Position numbers and translations under genes: made by a program. The notes beneath the pieces were generated by a model, which ran no database searches, was not told where the DNA came from, and saw only the letters and a program-made list of their open reading frames with translations. 64,000 nucleotides of DNA, from positions 33,151 through 97,150 of the forward strand of contig CAWUCO010000226.1 in NCBI GenBank assembly GCA_963920705.1, written 5' to 3'. The first letter of the stretch is position 1; each line of letters begins with the position of its first letter. Below are positions 41,679 to 52,539 of the stretch, piece after piece. Source of the DNA: Odiellus spinosus (Eukaryota > Arthropoda > Arachnida > Opiliones > Phalangiidae).

Positions 41679-43026
41679 TAGAGACGAGTCGGGCACCCGA
41701 TTAAATCGTGTTTTTTCGACCCGACCCGAACCTGTTTCGGGTCGGGTCGGGCACAAAAATAAAAAAATTATTCCAGGTCTGGTCGGGTCAGGCTTTTATT
41801 TCGTGAAATTCATATCGGGTCGGGTCGGGTCGGGCTCATTTTCGATCGAGCCCGGGCCGGGTCGGGTTTTTTCTTCCCCTTAAAATATTCGGGTCAGGTT
41901 TTTTCTTCGGCTTATATATTCGGGTCAGGTTTTTTCTTCGCCTTAAAATATTCGGGTCGGGTTTTTTCTGCGGCTTAAATATTCGGGTCGGGTTTTTTCT
42001 TTGCCTTAAAATATTCGGGTCGGGTTTTTTCTTTGCCTTAAAATATTCGGGTTGGGTCGAGTCCGCTTTATTTTTCACGGGCAGGCTCTCATACTTAAGC
42101 TTTATTTTCGTGAGAGGGAGAATTGAAGCGATTTCTTTAGGCGAGAGTCGCGACTCGCGAGACATTTAAGAAATAGCTCGACTCTAGTCTAATCTCTTAA
42201 TACCATTAGCTAGTAGCCTAGTGTCTACAATTCTATATATACCTCTAGCCCTAGCTCTTGGGCGCACGTCGCAGGAAAACGTCTTACTTCGTGGGAATTA
42301 CGGCTTGTAAACCATCCCATCCCCTACCCCACGCTCCCACAGTGTGATATCTGCCGTGACCTGTGAGTGCCGTTCTCATTTTCCTCCTTGGCGTCGCCAG
42401 GGAATATTAATTGGGGATGGAATGGTGGCCACACGTTATAACGCGTGTCGTTCAAACTCGGCTTCTGCGTCCAATTCCCCCACTTTTTTTCGCGCTTGGC
42501 TGATAATATATTTTCTAATGCGCGTCCTTTTTCGCGCATGCTACGTGAATCCTTGCTAGAGAAGGAGAGAGAAGACTAAAATATTTAAGGCTAGATGATG
42601 GTTACAGAAGCGAGAGAGGAAACTACGTCATCTTCAGACTTTTCACGGACTAGTCAGCGCCGTTTTTCGGGTCGAGCCGGGTCAACTTTTTTTTAAAAAA
42701 AATTTTTTTCGGGTCGGGTCGGGTTTTTTTTTAATTTTTTTTTTCGGGTCGGGTTTTATTTTTATAATTTTTTTTTCGGGTCGGGTTTTTTTTTAGATTT
42801 TTTTTTCGGGTCGGGCCGGGTCGGGGTTTTTTTTTTTAATTTTTTTTTCGGGTCGGGTTTTTCTTTTAATTTTTTTCGGGTCGGGTTTTTTTTTTTAAAA
42901 TTTTTTTTCGGGTCGGGCCGGGTCGGGTTTTTTTTTATAATTTTTTTTTCGGGCCGGGTCGGGTTTTTTTTTATAATTTTTTTTTTCGGGTCGGGTCTTT
43001 AAAATGGTGGGCCCGACTCGTCTCTA
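41679..43026. mobile_element. GGGTCGG-rich insert with TAGAGACGAG ends
   Basis: Starts TAGAGACGAGTCGGGC and ends with the near-exact inverse GCCCGACTCGTCTCTA, splitting the right arm of the Tc1/mariner-type element. Both flanks inside consist of CGGGTCGG repeats alternating with T-runs (about 41700-42060 and 42665-43000); the middle (42080-42650) is ordinary sequence. Non-autonomous. No clear target duplication. The minus-strand frame at 42165-41836 comes from the repeat. Confidence 0.7.
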
Positions 43027-44313
43027 CCCATCAGGCATTTTACCTTATTAAACCCATAGACAAATCACATTTGGTTACAATTGCACTTATTTACTTACAC
43101 CCTGTATACGAGGTCTACATTATAGTATAGTGACGTCATCCGACGGCATTATTGGGGGACGTCCACAAAGGTAGGTGTGGGTCTGATCTTTTCCACCCTG
43201 AATAATCGTCTAAAATGCAAGCTCTATTAACCTGTACAGGAGGCACGTTATTTCAGCCTTATCAATAATTTTTAAAGTCTGCTCTGTCTTTAAATATTAA
43301 AGGGATAACAGACTCTTCGAACAAGTTATTTTTGAACGATTTAAACTGTTGTAAAATGCGTTAAAAAATCAAAACTCATCAAAGGTCTCGCATTAATTTT
43401 CAATTAATTAACAAAGTTGCAAACAATGGAACATTTCACGAGAAAAGTTAGTTGCTGATGCCATTATTATAGCATATAAAATAACGCGTGAACAGAACTA
43501 ACTCTTGTGGGCGCGATATTTTCTGAAAATCACGATATTCAGACCCATCACTTAATAACAATGGATATGGACTAATTAGGAGCTGGGGATTTTAAACGGT
43601 CTCTGTTCCCCTTTAGTCCAAACACGTTGGCCCAATGGGGGCTTCATTGGCAAAATATGATGGATTCCCAATAGATCCTAAAATAAATAAAAAGGGCTGA
43701 AAATCCACGCCCCCAGGCAAGCAATATTTAAGAAGGGGGTATGGAAACAGGGCGTGAAAATTTAAAATTTCTACTACAGCCATCTATCGTGATAAAAATC
43801 TATTAATGACTTTTTTTCGGCCATTCTTAAAAATAAATTAAGCTTGGGAAAATTAAGTAATTGAGGTATTTAAATTTCTAGTTAACCGCAATAAATATTC
43901 TCTAATTTTTTGTTATTAAATACGTTGTAATAAACAGTTTAATATTTAAGCGTCACGGGTAAAACCTAGTGGCTAGCTTTAGTAGTCTGCACCTAGGCCG
44001 CGTTATCTCCATGATTTTTTTCCTTGGAGGTATAGAGCGTGGTGACAATTCAAGGTTGTTTTCTCTCTATAGGCGCTAAGATAAAATTCAGTGATCTGCG
44101 GCGGCACATTCACGTGACCAACTCAGCCAATCGGGATCGGCCATATATTGCCTCTTCCCAGCAAGCTCTTGGGCAAAATTCGAACGAGTTTATTTTAGGG
44201 TCTCTTCACCCAGACCAAAAATTAAGCTTCCCATTTCACCCATAACGTATTCGCCAATTCCCCTTTGAACCAAAATATTCCTTCTGCCTTTTTTAATTCT
44301 AAATAGATTACAT

Positions 44314-46237
44314 TGGGGGCAATTCTCTAACTTTTTTATCGTGCACGCGCATACGATAACTCCGGTTTTATCGTAAATGTGATAAGTTATCAAAAAATGG
44401 TATTCTCTAACTTCCAAACGTGAAATTATCGAGAGCGAGATACGATAACCACCCGATAACTTAACAACAGGGTATTTGCTGTCGGTAACTCCTATCGAAC
44501 GAAGAAAAAACATCCATTATTTCTATAATTCAGCGTTTTTAGATCAATTTTAGAATTGATAGGCTTCAACAAACAAATACTAGTAAAAATATGCGTTTGA
44601 ATTTCGCGGCTTCAATCTTATTTCAAATAAAACACGCTAGGTGGCGACCTTCGTTACATTTCCGCTAAAATGGCAGCCAAGCGAACGAACGAATTTGCGC
44701 CGAAGGCTCGAAATAAATAAAAATCGACGAATATTTCGCGGAGAGAACGTTTTACGAGATCATGATAAAGGTTTTAAACTCTCCCGAGTATCTAATTCAA
44801 TAATCTGTTCGTCAAGCCAGAGCATATAGTCCTAGGAATTCTGATCCTCGAAAGACCTCGATACTATTAAGGTAAGCCTTGCATCACTGTACCAATTTGA
44901 TATTTCATATTCTCTCTATTCATATGTAAATGGTAGAACGATTGCCAGAGTTTCATTATTTCTATTCTTAAAGTATTTTTGTGATTTCAAAACTCAGTAC
45001 GTCGCTCAACCTTTTTGATTTCTACGTAGCTAAGTAACACGCTAATCATTTTTCAGAGTTGCGTACGTTGATTTTCTGCTGAATTTTATCACGATTTAAA
45101 AGTTGGATACCAGATACCGTAGGAAATTCTACTAGTACCACTGACAGTAAATTTGCTAGGAATGTGAAAGAGATCCCGCAACCAAACTGTTTCTACGCTT
45201 AAAATTTAAAAAGCAAAGAATACCGTATAAATAAACGGGATAAAACTACAGAACTCTCGGTGTATAGATCTAAAATATTTTTCATGACTTTTGGAAAGCT
45301 AAATTTCGAAAATATTTCTCATACCGCAACCGATTTTGAAGAAGTTGAACATTTATCAAGAATTGCCATGTTTCGTTGCAAAATACCCGTGTCACTCGCA
45401 AACATTAATAATTTTGCAAGGGCAATTAGAACTTCTAGCTAGGTATGTTGAATTTATCCGTAAACTTGTTTTTGAAATACATTTCCTGATTTAAATTTTT
45501 TCTCCGTGTTAATTGAAAAAAAGCTGTACCTCAGCCGGTTTAATAATTCTTGTAACAGTGAATAAAATGTACTTTGTGTAACATTAATGCGAATCACTTT
45601 GAATAAAAACAATTTTAATGAAATCATTTTTATCGCTTGCTTTTTAAACCTCTTACATATGGCAGTTGCAACTAATTCTACTGTTCCTTTCTAAGCACTC
45701 TCTACATCGCATTTCTAGTCTGTAAATACATACTTATTTCAAATTAAAACTAAAGAATCAATTTTTATATTAAGTACTTCAATATTATCTGTGTGGATGA
45801 GGCTAAATAAAAGTTTAAGAGAGTTCACATTCATACTTGAAAATCCTTCATCTTTAGCCTCGTTTAAAGCAAAGTTTCATATCAAATTCAATAATTATTA
45901 ATTAGTTTAGAATGGCTTTAAAATTAGCTTTCTTTTCTGTTTCTTTAATTTTTTTTTTCATTTAAATCAATTCCAAGGATCTTATAAATCCGAATGAAAA
46001 TGAAATAAAACTTAGTAAAACGTTTTCATTCTAGAGCTAAGCCTAACGAAAAAAGTTTTTTTTTTATCGCACGTGCTGTTTTTTACCGTTTTTGGAGTTA
46101 CCGTACTATTCCTTATCGTAAATCGAGCGCGCGAATTAGAGAATACCGATTTAGCGAACGATCGATAAGGTCCCGCCCGGTAAAGTTATCACTTATCGTT
46201 TCCGATAATATCCAGAAAAGTTAGAGAATTGCCCCCA
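44314..46237. mobile_element. 1.9 kb element with TGGGGGCAATTC ends
   Basis: Left end TGGGGGCAATTCTCTAACTT is matched by its exact inverse at the right end (about 46216-46237). Both subterminal regions are rich in TTATCG/CGATAA motifs. Short frames at 44641-44829 and 45260-45442 match nothing; a second frame from ATG at 44670 (MAAKRTNEFAPKARNK) stops after 16 codons. Superfamily not assigned. Confidence 0.7.
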
Positions 46238-46368
46238 TTAAACGATAATTTAAGTGTTTTAGAATTGTATTCATTTGAAAAATGGAAATCGAATGGATTC
46301 AATCGTCTAGAGGACAAATAGTCCAGGTAGTTCGCGGGAAGGTTTGGTTCGGTAGGGAGGGTTGGGTT

Positions 46369-49353
46369 CAGTGGCGGCGATCGCTATAAATATGCCTGGG
46401 GGCCCGAGCCTCGAGGCTCCGAGCAAAATTTCTTTTTATTACAATGTAAATAGAATAAATCAGGAAACTATATTTTACTACTCTTTTTTATACATATTTT
46501 GGTCAACAGTCAACTTTGAACGATCAAGAGACAAGTTTGTAAAAAGTGCTCTTCCTGACATCTGATACATCTATAAATTCGTTGACAACTGCATCTAAGT
46601 CAATTTTTTCTGCCAATTCTCGGTGTAAGTGTATCATCGCCAGGCCATTTAATCTTTCTTGGGACGTTGTGTTGCGAAGATAGGTTTTGATTCGTTTAAG
46701 ACCACTAAAAGACCTTTCGCAAGTGGCAGATGTTACGGGAATTGTTAACAATATTCTTAATAATTTTGTTAGCTCAGGCAACATTTCTTTTAAAGGACTT
46801 TTTCGTTTCAAAAATGTTATGGCATCTCCTATGCATTTTATTCCAGCGTTTGCTGAAGCTACTGCGTCAAGAAACATGTTCGGTGTAGAAGCAACCGAGT
46901 TTTGTCAAAATCACATCCATAAAAGTTGGAGACTATTACAACTGTGGTATCTTTATCGCCAATCACAAATTTTTCCATATTTTCCATCACCTTAGATTGC
47001 CTTCTGTAAGCATCTTTTGCTGTAAAAAATTTAGCTGGATCACTACCCTGATCATAGCGCTTTGGCATTCTCCTTGTTCGAGAAGGATTTTCCGGAATTC
47101 TAAAAAAAAGTATTAACGTAAATAACAAAGCTGTTTCCAAAGATGTTTAATTGACAGTCTAAATACTTTATATTGAGGCGGTTCGCGGTACTGCAAGCGC
47201 TGATCCACAATTCATCAAAACCATTTTGTCGTTTCTCCTTCAACATACCTTGAATGTGATTTATCTTGCTATGAGCGTCTTGGTAGTTCAAATTAATCTT
47301 TTGTAGTTCGGCATTTAAAATTTCAACGCGTTCGAAAACAGTAATCATTGTTTTTAAATAGAATAAAAAGTCAAATTTTTCAATATATTTCAAAAACCCC
47401 GATGCTTTGTAGCCAGCCTCTCTTGTGTCATTTTTCGAAGTCACATCAAGAAATTCCTGCAAAGTGGCAAAGTTTTCCTCCACAATTTTCAAAGATGCAA
47501 CGCGAACACACCACCTTGTTGGACAAAATGATCGCAAGTTGCTCTGTTTGTTAGTAGGCAAAGAGCCATCATTGTTTACTTGAAGTTTTTGAAAGACGGC
47601 ATTCTTTTTGGCGGATGATTTTACAAAAGTGATTAGTTCTTTAGCAATGTTAATAAAATTTCGGACATCCGTAATTTTCTCCATTGTATCTTGTACAACT
47701 AGATTTAGATTATGGGCACTGCAATGTACGTACAAAGCTCGGTGTTCCACTTCGGTAACTCTTGCTCGAAGGGCGGAAAGGTGTCCACTAACATTACTCG
47801 CCCCGTCGTAACATTGTCCACGACAATTACTTATGTCCAATCCCATTCTTAACAGAACATCATTCAGTATCGAATGCAATGTAGCAGCAGTTGTTGACGA
47901 AGTTTCGTAAAATCCCACGAAGTGTTCATTTATTTTGAAGTTTTCAGCGACAATACGAAAACAAAATGAAACCTGCTCTTTTCTTGATATGTCAGTAGTG
48001 TCGTCAATCATAACAGTGTAGTATTTCGCTTTTTTAATTCTCCCAATAATATTTTTGATAATGCATTTTGAGAGAAGTGATAATATTTCGTCAACAACCT
48101 CATGAGAAAGCCACTTGGTTTTTCTGCTTAACCAATTTCTGGAACATCTTCAGAGGCAGAGCGTAACTTCAACAACTGATACAAGTTCGAAGTCTCGTCT
48201 GTATGTCCTCGAAGAGCGAGACCTTGTTTTGACAAGTACAAGAGTGATGAAAATATTTTCATAAGCGCTTTTCTAGAATCTTTCATTTCTTTTAGATTCG
48301 CCGACGACAAGAAGACTGATACGTTGACTGATTTTTTGTTTGCTGACAAAGCACTTGTAGCAGCAATATGAAGACTGCTTTTTTCGTGTCCTATAAATCG
48401 TTCCAAAGCCTTTTTCCAATTTGAAATCCGTCCTCTACAAACGCTTTTAAAGTATTCTTTTCACAAGGCAATATAGTTCCAACTATGGTCTAATTCTGCA
48501 CAGCTGATTTACAAAGATTACAAAATACTTTGTCATTGTCTTTCTTATAATCTATCCATGGAAAAGCATTTTTCCAATGCGACTGGAACTTTCTTCCTTG
48601 TGGAAATTTTTCTGCTTTTATAGGTTCTGAAGTTTTATTTGAACGCTTATTTTCTTCGCCTTGACTAGCACTGACGGCTTTGGAACAACCTTCCCCAATA
48701 GTAGAATTAATATTCGTAATAATATCCAGACCTTCGTCTTCGCTTATTTTCCTCTTTGGTCTAGATCTGCAACCACTTTCTTACCATTTCTGTAGGTACT
48801 TATCCATTTTGTAGTGTTTTGGTGTTCCTTTCAAATCAGAAGTTTAGAACGACAAGAAATTATGAAAATTAGACCAGTAACTGACGAGTAACCGTCTGCC
48901 TAAGCTAACTCGGCAAATTTTTCTCGAAATAATTCCTACAAAAATCCCACGTGGTGACGTTTTCCTGTATGTAGTGTTGTGATTTGACTATTTTGTGTTT
49001 AAGAGCGTGAGAACTCCGAAATGGATAACGAAAATTCTCAAGGCGAATGAGACGAGCTTTCACCTTGAGTCAGACTTATTTCCGTCAGCTTTCTCATCGT
49101 TTAGAAGGAAAGTTTTAGCGTTAGGTCTATTTCGCTTATTATCAAGCCCTTTGACCCCTTTCCAATCGTTTAAGGACTTTTCCTCGTGATTTTTTTAACC
49201 TTAACTCCTATAGACTCGCGACCGAAGAAGAAAATAAGGATAGGGGCTTCGTTAATTTTCCCTGGGGGATATGCCCCACCCCACCCCCCCCCCCCCTTTA
49301 TTTTCCGCCTGGGGGCTCTGGTCCCACAGCCCCCCCCAGGATCGCCGCCACTG
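46369..49353. mobile_element. hAT DNA transposon with 8 bp target duplication
   Basis: Ends CAGTGGCGGCGATC and its near-perfect inverse GATCGCCGCCACTG, flanked on both sides by the identical 8 bp GTTGGGTT (46361-46368 and 49354-49361). An 8 bp duplication is the hallmark of hAT transposition. A broken transposase lies on the minus strand inside. Confidence 0.95.
46524..48807 (-). pseudogene. hAT transposase (ZMYM1-like), frameshifted
   Basis: Begins at an ATG at 48807 (MDKYLQKW, followed at once by a stop or an unrecognised splice). It carries a TTF-type zinc-finger region HWKNAFPWIDYKKDNDKVFC followed by NLCKSAVQ (about 48480-48560). The catalytic domain runs through frames 48406-48128 and 48011-47100 and includes MIDDTTDISRKEQVSF and GQCYDGASNVSG. 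The last part, 46877-46524, has the dimerisation motif TCERSFSGLKRIKTYLRNTT. Frame changes lie near 48480-48410, 48130, 47110 (at a T/A run) and 46880. The set of domains is complete, so it decayed after insertion. Confidence 0.88.
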
Positions 49354-49907
49354 GTTGGGTTCGGTTAGATAAGGTTTGGTTGGATTCGGTTTAGTAAGGT
49401 TTTTTGGTGTTAGATTCGGTAAGGTTCGGTTAGGTTGGGCTGGTTCGGTTAAGTTTGGGTAGGTTGTCTTGGGTTCGGTTCGATTAAGTTGGGCTGGGTT
49501 TGGTAAGGGTTATGATAGTTAAATAATACTTAAATACAAATATGTATTTTTTTGGAAACAGAATTTAAAATAAGCATAGAAATTGCCTGGGGGCTCTGCC
49601 CCACCCCCCCCCCTCCTTTATTTTCCGCCTGGGGGCCCTGGTCCTACAGCCCCCCCCAGGATCGCCGCCACTGGTTGGGTTCGGTTAGATAAGGTTTGGT
49701 TGGATTCGGTTTAGTAAGGTTTTTTGGTGTTAGATTCGGTAAGGTTCGGTTAGGTTGGGCTGGTTCGGTTAAGTTTGGGTAGGTTGTCTTGGGTTCGGTT
49801 CGATTAAGTTGGGCTGGGTTTGGTAAGGGTTATGATAGTTAAATAATACTTAAATAAAAATATGTATTTTTTTGGAAACAGAATTTAAAATAAGCATAGA
49901 AATTGCC
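49258..49907. repeat. 320 bp tandem duplication of hAT right end plus flank
   Basis: The last ~90 bp of the hAT element and the next ~230 bp of flank (GGTTCGGTT-rich, ending GCATAGAAATTGCC) occur twice in a row with an offset of 320 bp and a few differences. Both copies include CCAGGATCGCCGCCACTG followed by GTTGGGTT. Confidence 0.92.
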
Positions 49908-50836
49908 TTTCCTTGAAAAAATTATCAAATTGGGACGATTGGGTGTGGGCTAAATGAATAAATGGGCCAGTTTGGATTGGGATAGTTTAGATTGAGCCAA
50001 TTGAGATTGGGCGAAATGGGAATTGGGCAAATCGGGGTACAACCGTTTAAATGTACGACTAGCAGAAGAAACTTTCAAGTCTCATAGGCTTGCAATAGGC
50101 TGGGACGGGTTTGGTTTGGTTAGGTTACGTTTGGGTTTTGTTATGTAAGGTTATGTTGGGTTGGAACTTTATGGGATTTTAACATAGAGTTTTGATAATT
50201 TCACATATCTGCTTGTCGTAAATTTTTTAAGTATTTTTCGGAACTCCCCGGTACTAATTAGTAAAGGACTATTGTTATTTAGTGGGGATTTGAATATCGT
50301 CATCTATTTCTTACAAACATCTCTCGGTTCAGACGCTCTTCAAGAAATTAAGTCGTTTTAAAAAAATATTCTTAATTTTCTTTGAGACTAATTTCGTAAT
50401 TTCTATAATTAGCCTCAAATATCTTTTAAGACTTTGGGAAATTGTAATATTTTTAGTCTTGTTTTACCAGTCCAAATTGCTTAAAATAAATTGTTTCCAG
50501 AGGCTTGTATCCCTTTTATAAATTAAATGTAACAAATACCTTAAAACTGCAGCCGCAACATTGTAACGTAATGAATATGACTTAAAAATACAAACAAAAA
50601 TCGGCAATTCGTCTTATATAGTAAATTTTCGGTGATTAAAAAATATTTTGTCTTTTTAAACAACAAGTTTTCATAAATATTTCACAAAATAATTTATGGC
50701 TAGTGCTCATTTTACTTGGTCATTAAATTATTATAAAGATAAAACAATAAAAAGATTTCTTGCAAAGATAGAATCTTTGCGTTCCCGGGAATTTAATTTA
50801 TTTAAATTCCATCAATTATATTTAAGCAAAGATTGT
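49908..50836. other. Unannotated AT-rich interval
   Basis: Loose GGTTTGG/GGTTAGG-type runs to about 50170, then plain AT-rich sequence. No gene. Confidence 0.4.
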
Positions 50837-50839
50837 TGT

Positions 50840-50917
50840 CCCATTGGACCGAATCCTAGTGGTGGTTTTTCGGTCGAATGGGAATTGGTTCAGTCGAAAG
50901 GGATTCGGTCCAATGGG
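50840..50917. repeat. 78 bp hairpin with 17 bp perfect arms
   Basis: CCCATTGGACCGAATCC (50840-50856) and its exact inverse (50901-50917) flank a 44 bp loop that contains degenerate copies of the same motif. Confidence 0.9.
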
Positions 50918-51291
50918 AGCCCTTGGACCGAAAATATTAAATTGTATATTACAACGTATTTATTAACGAACAAGTTGGGAAACCAAAATATAACCTCCCC
51001 GACCCCTACGTTAAGGTAACTTAACCTTACCTTAAATAAAAGATGAAAAGAAATGTAGAGTATTGGAAGAGTAAAAGAAACAGCGTGCACTTGAATCGCC
51101 CTTCTCTATTTCCCATCTCGGTTACGAAGTATAAGTATTTTCCTTTAACCTCAAGGATTCAGAGAATGCAAAAGAGTTTCCTGCGTTACCCATAATTATA
51201 TGCGGCAGGTCGTAGACTTTTTAATATACACACCAAATGAAATGTTTATTTTCAAAGTAAATATGTATAATACCAGTTCTTGTAATATAAA

Positions 51292-51927
51292 TTAACACTT
51301 GAGCATAGGCTGTACTGTGTGATTATCTTTAATAATCCACTGATTTGATAAAGACGAAGGATTTAGTCTGGGATGGCAAGGAAGACAAGGAACTAATACG
51401 ACGAAGACATGGTAGCAAGTTCCTCTTGGACAAACCAAGATATATTCTAGACTGAATGTTCCATTTACAACCCATTGTCGGTAGATGATTGGCAATTACT
51501 TCCGGTACAGTTTTCGTCTGATATTCTTGTTTTGACGTGCTAATAGAGGACCATTACTGATATTTTCATCATACGAGAGATCCCAGTCATTGTAAGAGTC
51601 CAAGGCTGGAGCTGGTCGAGAGGTTATTTTCCAAACCGGCTGACAAGACGTTAGTTTCCCCTCCTATGATAAAAAAAATATCTTAAAGACTGAAAGTAGA
51701 CTAATTTGCATACCGCTATTATTAATACTTGAATAGCTCCTTTTAAATTTAGAATAACGAGGTCGTATGAAGAACTGTCGAGCTTTTACCGACTGTAGGT
51801 GTTTCTTATGTCGAGTCCGAAAACACCCACTGCTTGCATGTTTCAATTCTTCGTTGCCAGGCCGTCTCTTTTTGGTGATAAATGAAAACCGTGTCGCTGC
51901 TCTGTTGACTTCAAACGGTGATGACAT
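51292..51927 (-). pseudogene. Shared unidentified frame, copy F (best preserved)
   Basis: One minus-strand register of 212 codons with only two internal stops, near 51664 and 51497. It begins MSSPFEVNRAATRFSFITKK, continues with a basic region (CFRTRHKKHLQSVKARQFF), then after the first stop KLTSCQPVWKITSRPAPALD and LARQNKNIRRKLYRK. After the second stop comes LPIIYRQWVVNGTFSLEYIL with a hydrophobic stretch CYHVFVVLVPCLPC that could span a membrane, ending QPMLKC. The second stop is at the same codon in copies B and D, so it may mark a true end or a missed intron. Family not recognised. Confidence 0.55.
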
Positions 51928-52280
51928 TCTGCGCTGGTTGATTTTCTCACTTAAGTCATTATAGCTCTCTTTCGTCTCGTCCTGTCTCCTGGTCTGCTAA
52001 CGAAGTTCACTGTACATGGCTGCTTTCGATTATGAAAACAATCGGAAATGTTTCTTGGTTGTATAGAGGAGAAAACTTACGCCTATTTTTTTTCCAACAT
52101 AAGATGTCCCTTTTATTCAAAATTGTTGTTTTTTATACACGGGAAACCTACTGTACTTCAATCCACCCCAAGTTTGCAGCAAGCCTTAGCCTATACCTTT
52201 GCTTTTGGGACTATATGACATATGGAAAACAGCTTAGCGTGTGCTGCCAACTCAAACTGGTATTAAAGGGCTGAAAAGGG

Positions 52281-52539
52281 CTACACGAGTAGAAGAACCC
52301 AGTGAATGTAATTTTCAATTATCGATATAAAATATCATTAAAAATAGCTTATCTACTGTTTAATAAATTAAATTTTTGTTCATCAATTTAGAACCACTTA
52401 ATAAAGCTCGTTAGGTTTATGTTTTAACCTTTTTGTAACCCATTCAGCCACCTTTCTCTCTATTACTTCATATACCTTATCAGTCTTTCATTATTGAAAT
52501 CTTTGTTTAACCAAGAGAAGCTTATCACAGGGATAAGGA
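52281..52539. other. Unannotated AT-rich spacer
   Basis: No structure recognised. Confidence 0.35.

Larger units (their letters stand above)
40034..43200. mobile_element. Tc1/mariner-type element with long inverted arms
   Basis: Ends CAGGGTGGAAAAGATCAGA (40034) and its inverse (to 43200). A second CAGGGTG repeat starts TACAGGGTGTAAGTAAGTGC at about 40132 and pairs with about 43107. The left arm (40034-40585) pairs with 41294-41678 plus 43027-43200; the right arm is split by the G-rich insert at 41679-43026. The arms therefore include an inverted duplicate of the 3' end of the transposase gene, so the element can fold back over about 550 bp. Confidence 0.8.
38775..44206. mobile_element. Outer inverted-repeat element of a nested stack
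   Basis: About 38775-39010 is repeated in inverse orientation at about 43992-44206. Both arms share GCCCAAGAGCTTGCTGGGAA or its complement, ATATATG near a GAT(C/A)GG motif, CACGTGAA, and CTATACCTCCAAGG near AACGCGG. The right arm matches in order but with about 15-20 percent differences. Everything between is either other elements or unannotated AT-rich sequence (39011-40030 and 43205-43990). No coding capacity of its own is visible. Confidence 0.65.

Noticed and set aside
41836-42165. Minus-strand frame with KKKPDPNIL repeats
   Set aside because: Arises from CGGGTCGG/T-run repeats in the TAGAGACGAG element.
49360-50170. GGTTAGG/GGTTCGG runs as telomeric or subtelomeric DNA
   Set aside because: The motif is irregular, and much of it is explained by the 320 bp duplication.
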